A stretch of 36,489 nucleotides of DNA from Thauera linaloolentis 47Lol = DSM 12138 (GCF_000310205.1 NZ_AMXE01000037.1:1-36489), one strand, 5' to 3'. Numbered from the stretch's first letter, positions 28,128-36,489 are shown. Notes: generated by a model not told the origin, from the letters alone. A program made the numbers and translations.

Positions 28128-28391
28128 TCAGGCCGTACCCTCGGCCGCCTTGCCCGCGGCAATGATTGCGGCATGCAGGCCGGCGCTCACGGAATCGCGC
28201 CCCTCGCCGGCCATCAGGCGCGCAAGCCGGGCATCGTCGAAACGAAAGCACGGCATCAGCATCTGGCTGCCGGCCATTCTCACGAGCTTGGCCGCGCTCA
28301 TCGTCTCGATCAGGCTCGCCAGTTCTTCGCCGATGCCGAGCCGGAACATCGCTGTCGCCCGATCGCTGCGCAGCATCTGTTGCGCAAGCAT
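28128..28391 (-). CDS. flhD: Flagellar transcriptional activator FlhD, N-terminally short
   Basis: From ATG 28391 the product is 87 aa and begins LAQQMLRSDRATAMFRLG, which aligns with E. coli FlhD from about residue 19; roughly 18 residues of the first dimerisation helix are missing. No Shine-Dalgarno precedes this ATG (upstream sequence is pyrimidine-rich CCCTTTCCCCGTTCTACCTC). Reading upstream in frame gives eight codons I-A-L-S-P-F-Y-L, of which the last few still look FlhD-like, and then the TGA of the HDOD-GGDEF gene. No ATG, GTG or TTG exists in those eight codons, so either the short form is made, a non-AUG codon such as ATC is used, or the upstream stop is read through. The rest of the protein, including FRFDD, is normal; the E. 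coli Cys65 position is Pro, with Cys next to it. Confidence 0.85.
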   Translation of the reverse strand: MLAQQMLRSDRATAMFRLGIGEELASLIETMSAAKLVRMAGSQMLMPCFRFDDARLARLMAGEGRDSVSAGLHAAIIAAGKAAEGTA

Positions 28392-28415
28392 GAGGTAGAA
28401 CGGGGAAAGGGCGAT

Positions 28416-30407
28416 TCAGAAGGCCGAACCGGGCACCTGGAGCGCGACGACGCAATTGCGCCCGCGCTGCTTGGCGAGGAAGGCGCCGCGGTCCGCGAGC
28501 TTGGTGAGCGCCTTCATGCCGGGCATCGAATCGTCGCGCGTCGCCACGCCGATGCTGACCGACAGGCGCAGGCTGGGGCCGCCGGTGTCGATCTGGAGTC
28601 CGGCGGCGGCGGCGCGCAGGCGCTCTCCGCAGGCAAGCGCCGCATTCAGGTCGGAATCGGGGCAGATGACGAGGAATTCGTCGCCGCCCGTGCGGCAGAC
28701 GACGTCCTGCACGCGCAACTCGCTGCGCAGGGCATCCGCGACCTGCCGCAAGGCCATGTCGCCGACATCGTGCCCGTGGGCGTCATTGACCTCCTTGAAA
28801 TCGTCCAGGTCCACAATCATCACCGACAGCGGGCGATGATGCCGCGCGCACGCGGTCCACTCCATCTGCATGCGGTCGATGGCATAGCGGCGATTCGGCA
28901 CGCCGGTGAGCACGTCGGTCATCGCCGCCTCCTGCAGGCGGCGGTTCGAGATCGCGAGTTCGGCCGCGAAATGCCTCAATTCCTCGCTCTCGTGCTCGAG
29001 CCTGCGCTGCAGGGCGATGGTGCGACGCCCCGCCTTCAGCCGCACGGACAGTGCGCTGGTGCGCACCGGCCGCGCGAGGAAGTCGTCGACGCCGGCTTCC
29101 GCCGCCTCGCCGAGGATCGTGTCATCCAGGCTGTCGAGCAAGGCCAGCAGGTACAGCGAGCGGCCAAAGCGCGTGCTGCGCAGGGCCCGGACCCAATCAG
29201 CACAATCGTCCTGGCTCCAGTCGATGATCATCAACTGCGGCTGCACGTCGATCGCACGTTCGATCACGAGGTCGTCGTCGTTCCCGTCCACGAAGAAGAA
29301 CTCGCTCGTCTTCAGCGCCGCCCGGATGCGCCCCCGCTCCTCGTCGGTCGCACCGACCACGAGCACCCTCAGCACCTTGTCCGCCTCCGCGGCACGCCCG
29401 CCGTCCGGCTCCTGTGCCACCCGGGCATCGGCGCCGGATTCCGGGCACGCCTCGCCGGCCGGAGCCGCGGTCTTGGCCACGGCAGTTTCGTCCCGGGCGG
29501 AAAGCTCGGTGAATGCGGGCACCCGCCCGGTATCGAGCAGCAGCAGGCGGCCCCACTCTCCCCAGTCGCGGCCGATCTGCTCACACAGCGCCACGAAATC
29601 GCCGCGCGACACACCGAGCCGGCCAGACAGCCGCAGCATCGGCGCCATCAGCCGCGCGTGCTCGGACTCCGGCGCCAGGCAAAGCTGCGCGATCGCCCGT
29701 GACAGCACCAGGCACTGCATCAGGGCGGCTTCGCGGGCGTCCTCGCAAATGCCCGCACGTTCGGGCGTTTCGTAGAACCGCGCGGCATTGGCCATCGGCA
29801 AGGGCATGCCCCAGTCCAGCAGCATCGCGGCACCAAGCTCGCAATGGTTCATCGCGAAGGCAGCCTGCTCCAGGTCGAGCTGGCGCGATGCGGGCGCCGC
29901 CGCGATCTCGTGCAGCACCCGCCCGAACTCGGCCGGATACAGCGTCGTCAACGCCAGTTCACCGACGCGCGCGAGCAAACCGAGGCTGAAAGCCTCGTCC
30001 GACGCCACCATGCGCACACGCAGCGCAAGCGCCTGCATCGACAGCGCCATCACCAGCGAAAACGACCAGAAACGGGTGTAGTCGAAGGCCTCGCACGCCC
30101 CCCTGCGGTAATTCGACAGCAAGGAAAACCCCAGCGCCATGGTGCGCACCGCGGGCAGGCCCAGCACCATCAGCGCATCCTGCACCGACACCACCGCGCG
30201 CCGGCCCTTGCCCAGCGAGCCATTGGCCGCCTTGATCAGGCGCCCGACGAAGGCGGGGTCGCCCTTGATGACGCGCGCGAGCTCGGCCATCGACACATCC
30301 ATGGACTGGGTGAGCCGGATGATCGCGATCGCCACACCGCGAGGCGACGGAAGGTCGCCTGCGGCCTTGAGCTGCTCGAAACGCTTCATGTCAATCGGCT
30401 GCTGCAT
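28416..30407 (-). CDS. HDOD / pseudo-receiver / GGDEF protein (putative diguanylate cyclase)
   Basis: A 663-residue signalling protein. Residues about 12-215 form an HDOD domain (a catalytically dead HD-like module common in motility and c-di-GMP regulators); about 345-460 a receiver-like domain; about 492-660 a GGDEF domain. The cyclase motif is intact (G574-G575-D576-E577-F578) and the inhibitory I-site RxxD is present at R565-D568 with the right spacing, so it should make and sense c-di-GMP. The receiver keeps D396 but has lost the acidic pair (VLVVGATDE, G352-A353) and has Arg446 for the switch lysine, so it is probably not phosphorylated. SD GAGGA precedes the ATG. First gene of a likely operon with flhD and flhC. 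Confidence 0.9.
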   Translation of the reverse strand: MQQPIDMKRFEQLKAAGDLPSPRGVAIAIIRLTQSMDVSMAELARVIKGDPAFVGRLIKAANGSLGKGRRAVVSVQDALMVLGLPAVRTMALGFSLLSNYRRGACEAFDYTRFWSFSLVMALSMQALALRVRMVASDEAFSLGLLARVGELALTTLYPAEFGRVLHEIAAAPASRQLDLEQAAFAMNHCELGAAMLLDWGMPLPMANAARFYETPERAGICEDAREAALMQCLVLSRAIAQLCLAPESEHARLMAPMLRLSGRLGVSRGDFVALCEQIGRDWGEWGRLLLLDTGRVPAFTELSARDETAVAKTAAPAGEACPESGADARVAQEPDGGRAAEADKVLRVLVVGATDEERGRIRAALKTSEFFFVDGNDDDLVIERAIDVQPQLMIIDWSQDDCADWVRALRSTRFGRSLYLLALLDSLDDTILGEAAEAGVDDFLARPVRTSALSVRLKAGRRTIALQRRLEHESEELRHFAAELAISNRRLQEAAMTDVLTGVPNRRYAIDRMQMEWTACARHHRPLSVMIVDLDDFKEVNDAHGHDVGDMALRQVADALRSELRVQDVVCRTGGDEFLVICPDSDLNAALACGERLRAAAAGLQIDTGGPSLRLSVSIGVATRDDSMPGMKALTKLADRGAFLAKQRGRNCVVALQVPGSAF

Positions 30408-30456
30408 GGAATCCTCGGGGTGTGTTCAATCGTCGGCAAGGCGGAACCGCAGGGTC

Positions 30457-30483
30457 TTTATCCTGTTCGCAAAAACCTGTCAA
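30457..30483 (-). promoter_or_regulatory. Possible promoter of the GGDEF-flhDC operon
   Basis: On the minus strand a perfect TTGACA (30483-30478) is followed 15 bp later by GATAAA (30462-30457). The spacer is short, and a 17-bp alternative gives only TAAAGA, so the match is moderate. It is the best candidate in the 190-bp gap to the divergent Nudix gene; the gap also has a TAGAAT (30563-30568) facing the Nudix gene without a good -35. Confidence 0.35.
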
Positions 30484-30597
30484 TCCAGCCATCGACGACA
30501 TCTGCAGGATGGTCTGCAAGCATACGTGGAATTCGGGCGCCGGCCCGCACAGAAAAGCACGCTAGAATCCAGAAAACCCATCGTCCATCCCTACTTC

Positions 30598-31143
30598 ATG
30601 AACTTCTGCTCGAACTGCGGCGCCCCGGTCGAATTCCGCATCCCCGCGGGCGACAGCCATCCGCGCCACGTCTGTCCGCGCTGCGGCACGATCCATTACC
30701 AGAACCCTAAGCTGGTGGTCGGCGCGCTGGCGGAATGGGAAGACCGGATCCTGCTCTGCCGCCGCGCCATCGAGCCGCGCCACGGCTTCTGGACCCTGCC
30801 GGCGGGCTTCATGGAAAACGAGGAAACGACGGCCGAGGCCGCCGCGCGCGAGACCGAGGAAGAAGCCTGCGCGCGCATCGAGGTCGGCGAGCTGTACACG
30901 CTCATCGACGTGCCGCACATCAGCCAGGTCCACCTCATCTACCGCGCCCGCCTGCTCGACCTGGACTTCCGCGCCGGCGAGGAATCGCTCGAGGTCGCGC
31001 TCTTCCGCGAAGAAGACATCCCGTGGGAGCAGATCGCCTTCCGCACCATCGGCATGAGCCTGCGCTACTTCTTCGACGACCGCCGCCGCGGCCACTGGCC
31101 CTTCCACAGCGCAAGCCTGCCGCCTCCGCCGTCCGCCGCCTGA
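30598..31143 (+). CDS. Zinc-ribbon Nudix hydrolase
   Basis: A 181-residue Nudix protein with an N-terminal zinc ribbon: C4, C7, C26, C29. The Nudix box at 70-92 reads G-x5-E-x7-R-E-T-E-E-E-A-C-A: the metal-binding REUXEE core is intact, but the usual glycine of REUXEEXGU is Cys91. Family members hydrolyse nucleoside diphosphates linked to another moiety (NADH, ADP-ribose and the like). The SQPWPFPxS motif of true NudC NADH pyrophosphatases is not found, only WPFHS near the end, so the substrate is open. It is divergent from the GGDEF gene and followed by the rsx operon with its own promoter. Confidence 0.88.
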   Translation: MNFCSNCGAPVEFRIPAGDSHPRHVCPRCGTIHYQNPKLVVGALAEWEDRILLCRRAIEPRHGFWTLPAGFMENEETTAEAAARETEEEACARIEVGELYTLIDVPHISQVHLIYRARLLDLDFRAGEESLEVALFREEDIPWEQIAFRTIGMSLRYFFDDRRRGHWPFHSASLPPPPSAA

Positions 31144-31184
31144 AGCCCCTGCGCCGCGATCTTCCCGGGCCGACTGCCCCGGGC

Positions 31185-31213
31185 TTGAGCCTCCTTGCGC
31201 CACGGGCGATAAT
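31185..31213 (+). promoter_or_regulatory. Putative sigma-70 promoter of the rsx/rnf operon
   Basis: TTGAGC (31185-31190), a 17-bp spacer and GATAAT (31208-31213) lie 29 bp before the rsxA start codon, giving a short leader. The -10 matches 5/6, the -35 4/6. A CCCGGG-rich inverted repeat (31164-31183) just upstream may end the Nudix transcript but has no T-tract. Confidence 0.6.
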
Positions 31214-31241
31214 CCGCTGGTTATTTCCCCCTCGGCGGACC

Positions 31242-31826
31242 ATGACAAGCTACATCTTCGTCGTCATCAGCGCCGTCCTGGTCAACAACGTCGTCTTCGT
31301 CCGCATCCTCGGCCTGTGCCCTTTCATGGGCGTATCGAAGAAACTCGAGACGGCAGTCGGCATGGGTGCGGCAACCACCTTCGTGCTCACGCTCGGCTCC
31401 GGCTCGAGCTACCTGATCGACCACTACCTGCTTCAGCCCTTCGATCTGGGCTACCTGCGCACGCTGTCCTTCATCGTCGTCATCGCGGCCATCGTCCAGC
31501 TCACCGAACTCGTCATCCACAAGGCCAGCCCGCTGCTGCACCAGGTGCTCGGCATCTACCTGCCGCTGATCACCACCAACTGCGCCGTGCTCGGCATTCC
31601 GCTGCTCAACGCCGGCATGCGCCACGACCTGCTCGAATCGCTGCTGTTCGGCTTCGGCTCCTCGGTCGGCTTCACGCTGGCACTGGTGCTGTTCGCCGGC
31701 ATCCGCGAGCGGCTCGAAGGCGCCGACGTGCCGGCACCGTTCAAGGGCACGGCGATCGCGATGGTCACCGCCGGCCTGATGAGCCTCGCCTTCATGGGCT
31801 TCGCCGGCCTGGACCGCGTCCAGTGA
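31242..31826 (+). CDS. rsxA: Electron transport complex subunit RsxA/RnfA
   Basis: A 194-residue integral membrane subunit of the Rnf/Rsx ion-translocating oxidoreductase with about six helices. The family N-terminus [26 protein letters not shown] and the motif [15 protein letters not shown] are present; RnfA and RnfE are homologous and are thought to form inverted halves around a membrane FeS site, using the Cys in GLCPF and TNCAV. The ATG at 31242 matches the family start; the longer open frame upstream is a shadow of the Nudix gene. First gene of rsxABCDGE. Confidence 0.96.
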   Translation: MTSYIFVVISAVLVNNVVFVRILGLCPFMGVSKKLETAVGMGAATTFVLTLGSGSSYLIDHYLLQPFDLGYLRTLSFIVVIAAIVQLTELVIHKASPLLHQVLGIYLPLITTNCAVLGIPLLNAGMRHDLLESLLFGFGSSVGFTLALVLFAGIRERLEGADVPAPFKGTAIAMVTAGLMSLAFMGFAGLDRVQ

Positions 31827-31860
31827 CGGCGGCTTTCCCCGACCGCAGAAGACACCGCCC

Positions 31861-32412
31861 ATGCTGACCGCCCTCCTCGTCATGACCGGCATCGCCCTCG
31901 CGCTCGGCGCGGCGCTGGGCTATGCCGCGGTCCGCTTCAGGACCGAGGGCGACCCGCTCGTCGACAAGATCGACGCGGTGCTGCCGCAGACGCAGTGCGG
32001 CCAGTGCGGCTACCCCGGCTGCAAGCCCTACGCCCAGGCCATCGCCAGCGGCGAGGCCGGCATCAACCAGTGCCCGCCGGGCGGCGAGGACGGCATCCGC
32101 AAGCTCGCCGACCTGCTCGGGCGCGAGTTCACGCCCCTGTCCGAAGAACACGGCATCGAAAAACCCAAGGCCGTCGCCGTCATCGACGAGCAGACCTGTA
32201 TCGGCTGTACGCTGTGCATCCAGGCCTGCCCCGTCGACGCCATCGTCGGCGCGGCCAAGCAGATGCACACCGTCGTCGCGCCGCTATGCACCGGCTGCGA
32301 ACTGTGCATCGCCCCCTGCCCGGTCGATTGCATCGCCATGGTGTCCGTCGCCGAGACCGTCCCCACCTGGAAATGGCGCTACCCGGCGGCGGCCATCGGG
32401 AAAGCCGCATGA
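31861..32412 (+). CDS. rsxB: Electron transport complex subunit RsxB/RnfB
   Basis: A 183-residue ferredoxin-like subunit: an N-terminal membrane anchor (about 3-25), a four-Cys FeS domain (CGQCGYPGC at about 46-54 plus C70), and two 4Fe-4S motifs [12 protein letters not shown] and [12 protein letters not shown]. It passes electrons between a soluble donor and the membrane flavins. The stop overlaps the rsxC start (ATGA), so translation is coupled. The C-terminal extension present in some anaerobes is absent, as in proteobacterial Rsx proteins. Confidence 0.96.
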   Translation: MLTALLVMTGIALALGAALGYAAVRFRTEGDPLVDKIDAVLPQTQCGQCGYPGCKPYAQAIASGEAGINQCPPGGEDGIRKLADLLGREFTPLSEEHGIEKPKAVAVIDEQTCIGCTLCIQACPVDAIVGAAKQMHTVVAPLCTGCELCIAPCPVDCIAMVSVAETVPTWKWRYPAAAIGKAA

Positions 32413-34124
32413 TCGCGCGCCTGTTCAGCTTTCGCGGCGGCGTGGCCCCCGAGGCGTACAAGGACGCGTCGGCCGGCATGCCGATTCGCCGCGCGCCGCT
32501 GCCCTCGCGCCTGATCGTCCCGCTGCGCCAGAGTCCGCGCGCCACCGCGCGCTGCTGCGTCGAGGTCGGCCAGAAGGTCCTCAAGGGACAGCGCATCGGC
32601 GAAGCCGAAGGCAGCCTCGGCACCGCCGTCCATGCGCCGACCTCGGGGACCGTGACCGGTTTCGACCCCCATACCATGGCCCACCCTTCGGGCCTGGCGA
32701 CGCGCTGCGTGGTCATCGAGCCGGACGGCGAGGAACGCTGGATCGAACACAGGCCCTTCGACGTCAAGGCCGCTGGCCGCGACGCTGCGCGGGCCTGGCT
32801 GCGCGACTGCGGCGTCGTCGGCCTAGGCGGCGCGGCCTTTCCCAGCCACGTCAAGCTCGGCGCGGATGCGGGCATCGACACGCTGATCCTCAATGGCGCC
32901 GAGTGCGAGCCCTGGATCACCTGCGACGACCGCCTGATGCGCGAGCGCGCCACCGACATCCTCGCCGGCGCCCGCATCCTGGCCGATCTCGCCGGCGCCC
33001 GCCGGCTGCTCGTCGGCATCGAGGACAACAAGCCCGAAGCCATCGCGGCAATGCGCGCCGCGGCCCACGATGCCGGCGGCGAGGTGCGCATCCAGCCCGT
33101 GCCCACGCGCTACCCCATGGGCGGCGAAAAACAGCTCATCCGCGTCCTGACCGGCATCGAGATCCCACACGGCCGCCTCGGCGCCGAGCATGGCGTGCAA
33201 TGCTTCAACGTCGGCACCGCGCACGCGGCCTACCGCGCCGTCGCCCACGGCGAACCGCTGCTGGACCGTATCGTCACGCTCACCGGCAACGTCGCCCGAC
33301 CGGGCAACTGGGAAGCCGCGATCGGCACGCCGCTCGACGAACTCGTGGCATTCGCCGGGCCCGGAGCGGACACCGACCGCTACCTGATGGGCGGCCCGAT
33401 GATGGGCTTCGCCCTGCCGCGGCTCGACGTGCCGCTCACCAAGGCCAGCAACTGCATCATCGCCGCCTCGCCGTCGCTGATGCCCCCGCCACCGCCCGAA
33501 CAGCCCTGTATCCGCTGCGGCGAATGCGCGCGCGCCTGCCCGGCCGAGCTGCAGCCCTTCGAGCTGTACTGGTTCAGCCGCGCGCGCAATTTCGACAAGG
33601 CGCGGGCCTACCACCTGTTCGACTGCATCGAATGCGGCTGCTGCGCCTACGTCTGCCCGGCGCACATCCCGCTGGTGGATTACTACCGCTTCGCCAAGGG
33701 CGAGATCCAGGCGCGCGAGCACGACCAGGCCGCCGCCGACCGGGCGCGCGAGCGCTTCGAGTTCCGCAACCTTCGCCAGGCGCGGGACAAGGAGGAAAAA
33801 GCCGCCCGCCTCGCCGCCAAGGCCGCCGAAACGCGGGCCAGGCCCGCTGCCGGAAGCGGCACGGCAGCGGCCAGCCCGAGCGCAGCGCAGCAGGCCGCCC
33901 TGCTCCCCGCCAGCGCCGAAGACAAGAAGAAGGCCCTGATCGCCGCCGCGCTGGCCCGCGCCCAGGCGCAGAAAGCCGCCGCCCCGCCACGCAAGGCCGA
34001 CGGCCCGGGCGCGGCGACGCGAGCGGAGAGCGCCGCCGACGCAGGCCGCAGACAAGCCGGCAGTACCTACACGCCGGACGACGGCGGGGCCACATCCGCC
34101 GAAGCCGGAGACTCCGCCCGTTGA
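32409..34124 (+). CDS. rsxC: Electron transport complex subunit RsxC/RnfC
   Basis: A 571-residue peripheral subunit, expected to bind FMN and NADH. The glycine-rich [16 protein letters not shown] motif (about 137-152) and [13 protein letters not shown] region match the complex I 51-kDa-like flavin/NADH fold; two 4Fe-4S motifs follow, [12 protein letters not shown] and [12 protein letters not shown] (about 366-415). The last about 130 residues are an Ala/Lys/Arg-rich low-complexity tail, as in many proteobacterial RnfC proteins. ATG at 32409 overlaps the rsxB stop. Confidence 0.95.
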   Translation: MIARLFSFRGGVAPEAYKDASAGMPIRRAPLPSRLIVPLRQSPRATARCCVEVGQKVLKGQRIGEAEGSLGTAVHAPTSGTVTGFDPHTMAHPSGLATRCVVIEPDGEERWIEHRPFDVKAAGRDAARAWLRDCGVVGLGGAAFPSHVKLGADAGIDTLILNGAECEPWITCDDRLMRERATDILAGARILADLAGARRLLVGIEDNKPEAIAAMRAAAHDAGGEVRIQPVPTRYPMGGEKQLIRVLTGIEIPHGRLGAEHGVQCFNVGTAHAAYRAVAHGEPLLDRIVTLTGNVARPGNWEAAIGTPLDELVAFAGPGADTDRYLMGGPMMGFALPRLDVPLTKASNCIIAASPSLMPPPPPEQPCIRCGECARACPAELQPFELYWFSRARNFDKARAYHLFDCIECGCCAYVCPAHIPLVDYYRFAKGEIQAREHDQAAADRARERFEFRNLRQARDKEEKAARLAAKAAETRARPAAGSGTAAASPSAAQQAALLPASAEDKKKALIAAALARAQAQKAAAPPRKADGPGAATRAESAADAGRRQAGSTYTPDDGGATSAEAGDSAR

Positions 34125-34128
34125 CGCC

Positions 34129-35139
34129 ATGATCCACGCTCCCTACATCCGCAAACCGGCCAGCATCCAGCGCATGATGGGCCTCGTGCTCGCGGCGCTG
34201 GTGCCGGGCATCGCCGCCTACGTTGCCGAGATCGGCGCCGGCATCCTCGTCAATCTCGCCATCGCCTCCCTGACCGCGCTCGCCGCCGAGGCGCTGGTGC
34301 TGGCTCTGCGCAAGCGCCCGGTCGCGATCGTGCTGGCCGACCTGTCGGCCGTCCTCAGCGCCTGGCTGGTGGCGCTGTGCCTGCCGCCCATCGTGCCGTG
34401 GTGGCTGACGGTGATCGCCGTGCTGATCGCCATCGTCGTCGCCAAGCATCTCTACGGCGGCCTCGGCCAGAACCCCTTCAACCCCGCCATGGTCGCCTAC
34501 TGCGCGATGATCGTCGCCTATCCGGCGCTGATGTCGCAGTGGCCGCCCGCGGGCGGGCTGGGCTTCGACACCCAGCTCGGACTGATCCTCGGCGGCGCGC
34601 GCGACATCGACGCCATCACCGGTGCGACGGCGCTCGACGCCCTGCGCACCGGCCTGCATCAGGGCGCCGGCCCGGTCGACGCCCTGATGCAAGGCCCGGC
34701 CTTCGGCCTTCTCGGCGGACACGGCTGGGAATGGATCGCACTCGGCTACCTCGTCGGCGGCCTCGCGCTGGTCGCCACCCGGGTCATCACCTGGCACATG
34801 CCCGCCGCCTTCATCGCCACCCTGGCCCTGGTATCCGGGCTGTTCTGGCTGATCGATCCGGCGCGCTTCGCGCCGCCGCTGTTCCACCTGGCCAGTGGCG
34901 GCGCCATGCTCGCCGCCTTCTTCATCGTCACCGACCCGGTATCGGGCGCGACCACGCCGCGCGGCAAGCTGATCTTCGCCGCCGGCACCGCCCTGCTGGC
35001 ATGGACCATCCGCAGCTTCGGCGCCTACCCCGAAGGCATCGCCTTCGGGGTGCTGCTGATGAACCTGTGCGTGCCACTCATCGACATGAAGACCCAGCCT
35101 CGCGTGTTCGGCCGCCGGGATCGCGGAGGGCCGCGATGA
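34129..35139 (+). CDS. rsxD: Electron transport complex subunit RsxD/RnfD
   Basis: A 336-residue membrane subunit with about nine or ten helices and a covalently bound FMN. The flavinylation motif is visible as ITGATALD, with T167 the expected FMN-linked residue. The N-terminus HAPYIRKPASIQRMMG and the motif GGLGQNPFNPAM are family signatures. It starts 4 bp after the rsxC stop and overlaps rsxG by 4 bp (ATGA). Confidence 0.95.
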   Translation: MIHAPYIRKPASIQRMMGLVLAALVPGIAAYVAEIGAGILVNLAIASLTALAAEALVLALRKRPVAIVLADLSAVLSAWLVALCLPPIVPWWLTVIAVLIAIVVAKHLYGGLGQNPFNPAMVAYCAMIVAYPALMSQWPPAGGLGFDTQLGLILGGARDIDAITGATALDALRTGLHQGAGPVDALMQGPAFGLLGGHGWEWIALGYLVGGLALVATRVITWHMPAAFIATLALVSGLFWLIDPARFAPPLFHLASGGAMLAAFFIVTDPVSGATTPRGKLIFAAGTALLAWTIRSFGAYPEGIAFGVLLMNLCVPLIDMKTQPRVFGRRDRGGPR

Positions 35140-35810
35140 ACGCGCCCGCCACGGCCGCGCGCACGGCGCTGCGCAGCGCCGCCGCCATGCTGGCCTTCAC
35201 CCTCGTGTTCACCGCGCTGATGGCCTTCACTCACGCCTGCACCCGGCCGGCGATCGAGGCCTCGGCGCAGCAGGCGCAGATGCGCCTGATCGACGAAGTC
35301 CTGCCGCCGGGCAGCTACGACAACGCCCTGCTCGACGACGCCGTGCTGCTCGGCCCCACCCCCGCCCTCGGCCTCGACGGCGGCGGGCGCGCCTGGCGCG
35401 CGCGCAAGGCCGGCGAGCCGGTGGCGCTGATCGTCGAGGCCAGCGCGCCGGACGGCTACGCCGGGCGCATCTCGATGGTGGTCGCGGTCGGCGCCGACGG
35501 CCGGCTGTCGGGCGTGCGCATCACCGCCCACAAGGAAACCCCCGGCCTGGGCGACTACATCGACCCGAACAAGGACCGCCGCAAGGACCTGCCGTGGATC
35601 AGCCAGTTCGCCGGCACCGCGTGGAAGGACGTCGACGCCGCGCGCTGGGCGGTGCGCAAGGACGGCGGCAGCTTCGCCTACCGCAGCGGCGCCACGATCA
35701 GCGCCCGCGCCGTGGTCGGCGCCGTGGGCCGCGCCACAGCGTGGGCCGCCGCGCACCACGATGCCCTGTTCATCGCCCCCGCCGGCAGCACCTTCGGAGC
35801 GCAGCCATGA
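35136..35810 (+). CDS. rsxG: Electron transport complex subunit RsxG/RnfG
   Basis: A 224-residue periplasm-facing subunit anchored by one N-terminal helix (about 13-33) with an FMN-binding domain. The flavin attachment motif is S184-G-A-T187-I-S, T187 being the expected covalent FMN site; HKETPGLGDYID upstream is a further family signature. It overlaps rsxD and rsxE by 4 bp each (ATGA). Longer open reading upstream of 35136 lies inside rsxD and is rejected. Confidence 0.95.
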   Translation: MNAPATAARTALRSAAAMLAFTLVFTALMAFTHACTRPAIEASAQQAQMRLIDEVLPPGSYDNALLDDAVLLGPTPALGLDGGGRAWRARKAGEPVALIVEASAPDGYAGRISMVVAVGADGRLSGVRITAHKETPGLGDYIDPNKDRRKDLPWISQFAGTAWKDVDAARWAVRKDGGSFAYRSGATISARAVVGAVGRATAWAAAHHDALFIAPAGSTFGAQP

Positions 35811-36489
35811 ACCGACGGCAATTCCTCGACATCTCGTACAACGGCCTGTGGAAGCAGAACACCGGCCTCGCCCAGTTGCTCGGCCTGTGCCCCATCCTCG
35901 CCGTCAGCACCAGCATGGTGAGCGCCGTCAGCCTCGGGCTGGCCACGATCCTGGTGATGGCGCTGGCCAACCTCGCGGTATCGGCGCTGCGCGGCTTCAT
36001 TCCCTACGAGATCCGCATCCCCGTCTTCATCCTCATCATCGCCGCGCTGACGACGGTGGTTGACCTGAGCTTCAACGCCTTCTTCCACGACCTCTACCTG
36101 GTGCTGGGCATCTTCATCCCGCTGATCGTCACCAACTGCATCGTGCTCGCGCGCGTGGAAGCCTATGCTGCCCGGAACGACCCGCTCAGCGCCACCCTGG
36201 ACGGCGTCATGATGGGCCTGGGCCTGGTGTGGGTGCTCGGCCTGCTCGGCGGCATCCGCGAACTGCTCGGCGCCGGCACGCTGTTCTCGGGCATCGACAT
36301 GATCGCCCCCGGGCTATCGGCCTGGAAGGTGTTCGGTGACGACTACCCCGGCTTCCTGCTCGCCATCCTGCCGCCGGGCGCCTTTCTCGCACTGGGCTGC
36401 CTGATCGCCGCCTACAACGCGATCAACACCCGGCTGGCCGGGCGCGCGCGCCGGCGCCCGCCCGCTGCGCCGGCCGGCGAGGACGCGGC
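35807..36489 (+). CDS. rsxE: Electron transport complex subunit RsxE/RnfE (3' end off window)
   Basis: An open frame of 227 complete codons without a stop before the window ends. The protein starts MNRRQFLDISYNGLWKQNTG and has LGLCPILAVSTS and PLIVTNCIVLARVEAYAARN, the Cys-bearing motifs shared with RsxA, and about six helices. Near the edge the sequence has already passed the last helix (LGCLIAAYNAIN) into a basic/proline tail, so only a short C-terminal piece is missing. Last known subunit of the rsx complex; rsxA-B-C-D-G-E order is the standard one, with an nth gene often next, which cannot be seen here. Confidence 0.95.
   Translation, partial: MNRRQFLDISYNGLWKQNTGLAQLLGLCPILAVSTSMVSAVSLGLATILVMALANLAVSALRGFIPYEIRIPVFILIIAALTTVVDLSFNAFFHDLYLVLGIFIPLIVTNCIVLARVEAYAARNDPLSATLDGVMMGLGLVWVLGLLGGIRELLGAGTLFSGIDMIAPGLSAWKVFGDDYPGFLLAILPPGAFLALGCLIAAYNAINTRLAGRARRRPPAAPAGEDA

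Noticed and set aside
28416-28418. The TGA between the GGDEF gene and flhD as a simple sequencing error
   Set aside because: Not adopted because the GGDEF protein ends at a normal family position and FlhD is usually a separate small protein; a stop there is expected. The true oddity is the missing flhD start, which a single base error at the TGA would not explain.
31922-34132. 736-aa plus-strand open frame overlapping rsxB and rsxC
   Set aside because: Arg/Pro/Ala-rich alternative frame of two well-conserved genes.

Overview
The window is GC-rich chromosomal DNA from a motile, Gram-negative betaproteobacterium. The gene content and order (glycine-riboswitch gcvTHP; exbB-exbD-lpxK-Trm112-kdsB-adk with a PPi-type phosphofructokinase; flhDC-motAB-che; rnf/rsx) suggest Rhodocyclales (Thauera/Azoarcus/Aromatoleum type). 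That placement is an inference from gene neighbourhoods and protein resemblance; no 16S is visible. I see no transposase, integrase, CRISPR array or tRNA, so this looks like core genome rather than an island.

Layout. 1-608: a leftward promoter-like region at the edge, then a tandem glycine riboswitch with an intrinsic terminator. 609-5148: gcvT-gcvH-gcvP (glycine cleavage) closed by a strong terminator. 5304-10159: two membrane-anchored GH17 proteins, one fused to a GT2 synthase, with a small divergent four-helix membrane protein between them; probably a beta-glucan synthesis/remodelling locus. 10188-15279 (minus): exbB-exbD-lpxK-Trm112-kdsB-adk-pfp, i.e. envelope energisation, lipid A/Kdo supply and nucleotide/sugar phosphate metabolism. 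15694-19954 (plus): xseA, sodB, truC, tal. 20072-30407 (minus): a motility block in transcription order HDOD-REC-GGDEF protein, flhD, flhC, motA, motB, cheV, cheV, cheY, cheZ, cheA. 30598-36489 (plus): a zinc-ribbon Nudix hydrolase, then rsxA-B-C-D-G-E (Rnf/Rsx complex), with rsxE running off the window.

How the parts work together. The motility block reads as a hierarchy: a putative diguanylate cyclase gene sits directly upstream of and apparently co-transcribed with flhDC, the flagellar master regulator, and two well-matched sigma-28 (FliA) promoters follow, one before motAB and one before the cheVVYZA operon. The oddest point is flhD: it lacks the usual first ~18 residues and any Shine-Dalgarno, and its frame is continuous with the upstream GGDEF gene, interrupted only by one TGA. 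Other points worth checking are a phosphofructokinase with a mixed ATP/PPi signature, a CheZ with a duplicated N-terminal FliM-like acidic motif, a degenerate receiver domain in the GGDEF protein, and an adk terminator that leaves no room for a separate pfp promoter.
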